NCBI GenBank assembly: GCA_016789745.1
Contig: JAEUQF010000152.1
Location: forward strand, 45,724 to 109,723
Length of the DNA stretch: 64,000 nucleotides
From: Bryobacterales bacterium
Lineage (GTDB): Bacteria > Acidobacteriota > Terriglobia > Bryobacterales > Bryobacteraceae
Reading direction: 5' to 3'
Shown: positions 63,097 to 64,000 of the stretch, piece by piece
Layout of the letters: each line of letters starts with the position of its first letter
Position numbering within the stretch: position 1 is the stretch's first letter
Position numbers and translations under genes: made by a program
The notes under the pieces: generated by a model
Seen by the model: only the letters and a program-made list of their open reading frames with translations
Database searches by the model: none
Told to the model about the DNA's origin: nothing

Positions 63097-63984
63097 ATGC
63101 TTCTTCGCGCCACTCATACCACGCAGTATCTGTACAGCGACCCGGTGTCCATTTGCCACACCGAAGTTCACCTGGCGCCGCGCGATACCCTGCGCCAGCA
63201 CGTGTATGAGCATCACCTGGAGATCAGCCCGCCGCCGGACCTGCTGCACGTTCATGACGACTACTTCGGCAATCCGGTGACCATATTTTCTCTGCATGAG
63301 CCGCACGAAACGCTCACCATCACCGCCTCCAGCGTGGTCGAGTTGCCCGGCCTGGAGCCGCCGAACCCCGCCCTCACCCTGGCCTGGGACCTCGCCCGCG
63401 ACGAGGTCCGCAAACAGGAAACCCCGGAGACCTTCGACGCCTTCGCCTACGTCTTCGAATCCCCCCGCGTGCCCATCGGCCGGGAGTTCGCCGGCTGGGC
63501 CACCCCATCCTTCCCCCCCGGACGCCCCATCTTTGAGGCCGCCGCCGACCTTTCCAGCCGCATCTTCAAGGAATTCCACTATGACCAGCGCGCCACCACC
63601 GTCACCACGCCCGTGGCCGAGGTGATGAAGAAGAAGCGCGGCGTCTGCCAGGATTTCGCGCATTTCATGATCTCCTGCCTGCGATCGCTGGGGCTGCCGG
63701 CGCGCTACGTCTCCGGCTACCTGCGCAGCAGCCCCGAAACCAAGGGCGCCGAAGCCAGCCACGCCTGGGTGTCCATTTACTGCCCCGACTTCGGCTGGCT
63801 CGATCTGGACCCCACCAATAACGCGATTCCCCGCCAATCCCACGTCACCGTCGGCTGGGGCCGCGACTACGGCGATGTCACCCCCGTCCGCGGCGTCGCC
63901 CTCGGCGGCGGCGAGCAGATGATCGCCGTGTCGGTAGAGGTAGTGCCGGTAGAAGAGACGGACTTCCCTGCCCCTGACGAATAA
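63097..63984 (+). CDS. Transglutaminase-like cysteine protease family protein
   Basis: A 295-aa cytosolic protein with an N-terminal beta region (TTQYLYSDPVSICHTEVHLA, typical of this group) and a transglutaminase core. The triad is Cys184 (RGVCQDFAHF), His222 (ASHAWVSIYC) and Asp238 (DLDPTNN). Such proteins (COG1305) accompany ATP-grasp/alpha-E genes and may cleave or transfer the product peptide. The stop is at 63984 and the window ends 16 bases later, so further operon genes may lie beyond it. Confidence 0.9.
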   Translation: MLLRATHTTQYLYSDPVSICHTEVHLAPRDTLRQHVYEHHLEISPPPDLLHVHDDYFGNPVTIFSLHEPHETLTITASSVVELPGLEPPNPALTLAWDLARDEVRKQETPETFDAFAYVFESPRVPIGREFAGWATPSFPPGRPIFEAAADLSSRIFKEFHYDQRATTVTTPVAEVMKKKRGVCQDFAHFMISCLRSLGLPARYVSGYLRSSPETKGAEASHAWVSIYCPDFGWLDLDPTNNAIPRQSHVTVGWGRDYGDVTPVRGVALGGGEQMIAVSVEVVPVEETDFPAPDE

Positions 63985-64000
63985 CGGATCGCCGCCTTTC

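Overview
The window is high-GC, densely coded bacterial DNA with no tRNA, rRNA, insertion sequence, prophage or CRISPR array that I can see. The gene content points to an Acidobacteriota member, most likely of the Solibacter/Bryobacter group. The pointers are a carboxypeptidase-like-domain TonB receptor of about 1040 aa, tandem DUF4097 proteins behind an ECF sigma/anti-sigma pair, a bacterial eRF1-like (baeRF) protein, many secreted versions of usually cytosolic families, and multiheme cytochromes. This assignment is inference from family content, not a database match.

Layout. 1-5.1 kb: the tail of an unidentified gene, a LysM lytic transglycosylase, a histone-H1-like acidic/basic protein, a baeRF protein with a 59-aa companion, RNase P RNA and a YkgJ-type cysteine-cluster protein. 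5.2-11.65 kb: flagellar basal-body/export operon flgB-flgC-fliE-fliF-fliG-fliH-fliI-fliJ. 11.7-14.8 kb (minus): ECF sigma, zinc-finger/HEAT anti-sigma and two DUF4097 proteins. 14.9-17.7 kb: uvrA. 17.7-24.3 kb: two related GT-C (PMT-like) membrane glycosyltransferases flanking a DksA-type regulator and pgeF, then a GT2-methyltransferase fusion and a secreted esterase. 26.1-29.75 kb (minus): tight four-gene operon of an APH-type kinase, an acyl-CoA dehydrogenase and two histidine phosphatases. 29.9-36.6 kb: GT-C protein, argD-like aminotransferase, divergent LysR regulator, Hsp20, HlyD-type adaptor and class I fumarase.

The most striking region is 36.7-47.1 kb, which looks like a complete extracellular electron-transfer route with 38 predicted c-type haems. 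It encodes a DmsE/MtrA-like decahaem protein, an outer-membrane barrel, three tandem mini-cytochromes with a single haem site each, and an OmcA/MtrC-like decahaem protein (5+5 haems). On the opposite strand, beyond an acyltransferase, lie a nine-haem/cytochrome b protein resembling Geobacter CbcL and a three-TM six-haem protein resembling ImcH. Inferred flow: menaquinol pool, inner-membrane CbcL/ImcH-like oxidases, periplasmic mini-cytochromes, MtrA/barrel conduit, then the MtrC-like surface cytochrome and an external acceptor.

47.1-57.2 kb holds a secreted DinB-like protein, the TonB receptor, a secreted HpcH/HpaI aldolase homologue, an M15-like peptidase paired with an alpha/beta hydrolase, two DUF2382 stress proteins, a secreted amidohydrolase and a small membrane protein. 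57.2-64.0 kb is a three-gene transglutaminase/DUF2126, ATP-grasp/alpha-E and transglutaminase operon, a predicted peptide-ligation or peptide-tagging system.
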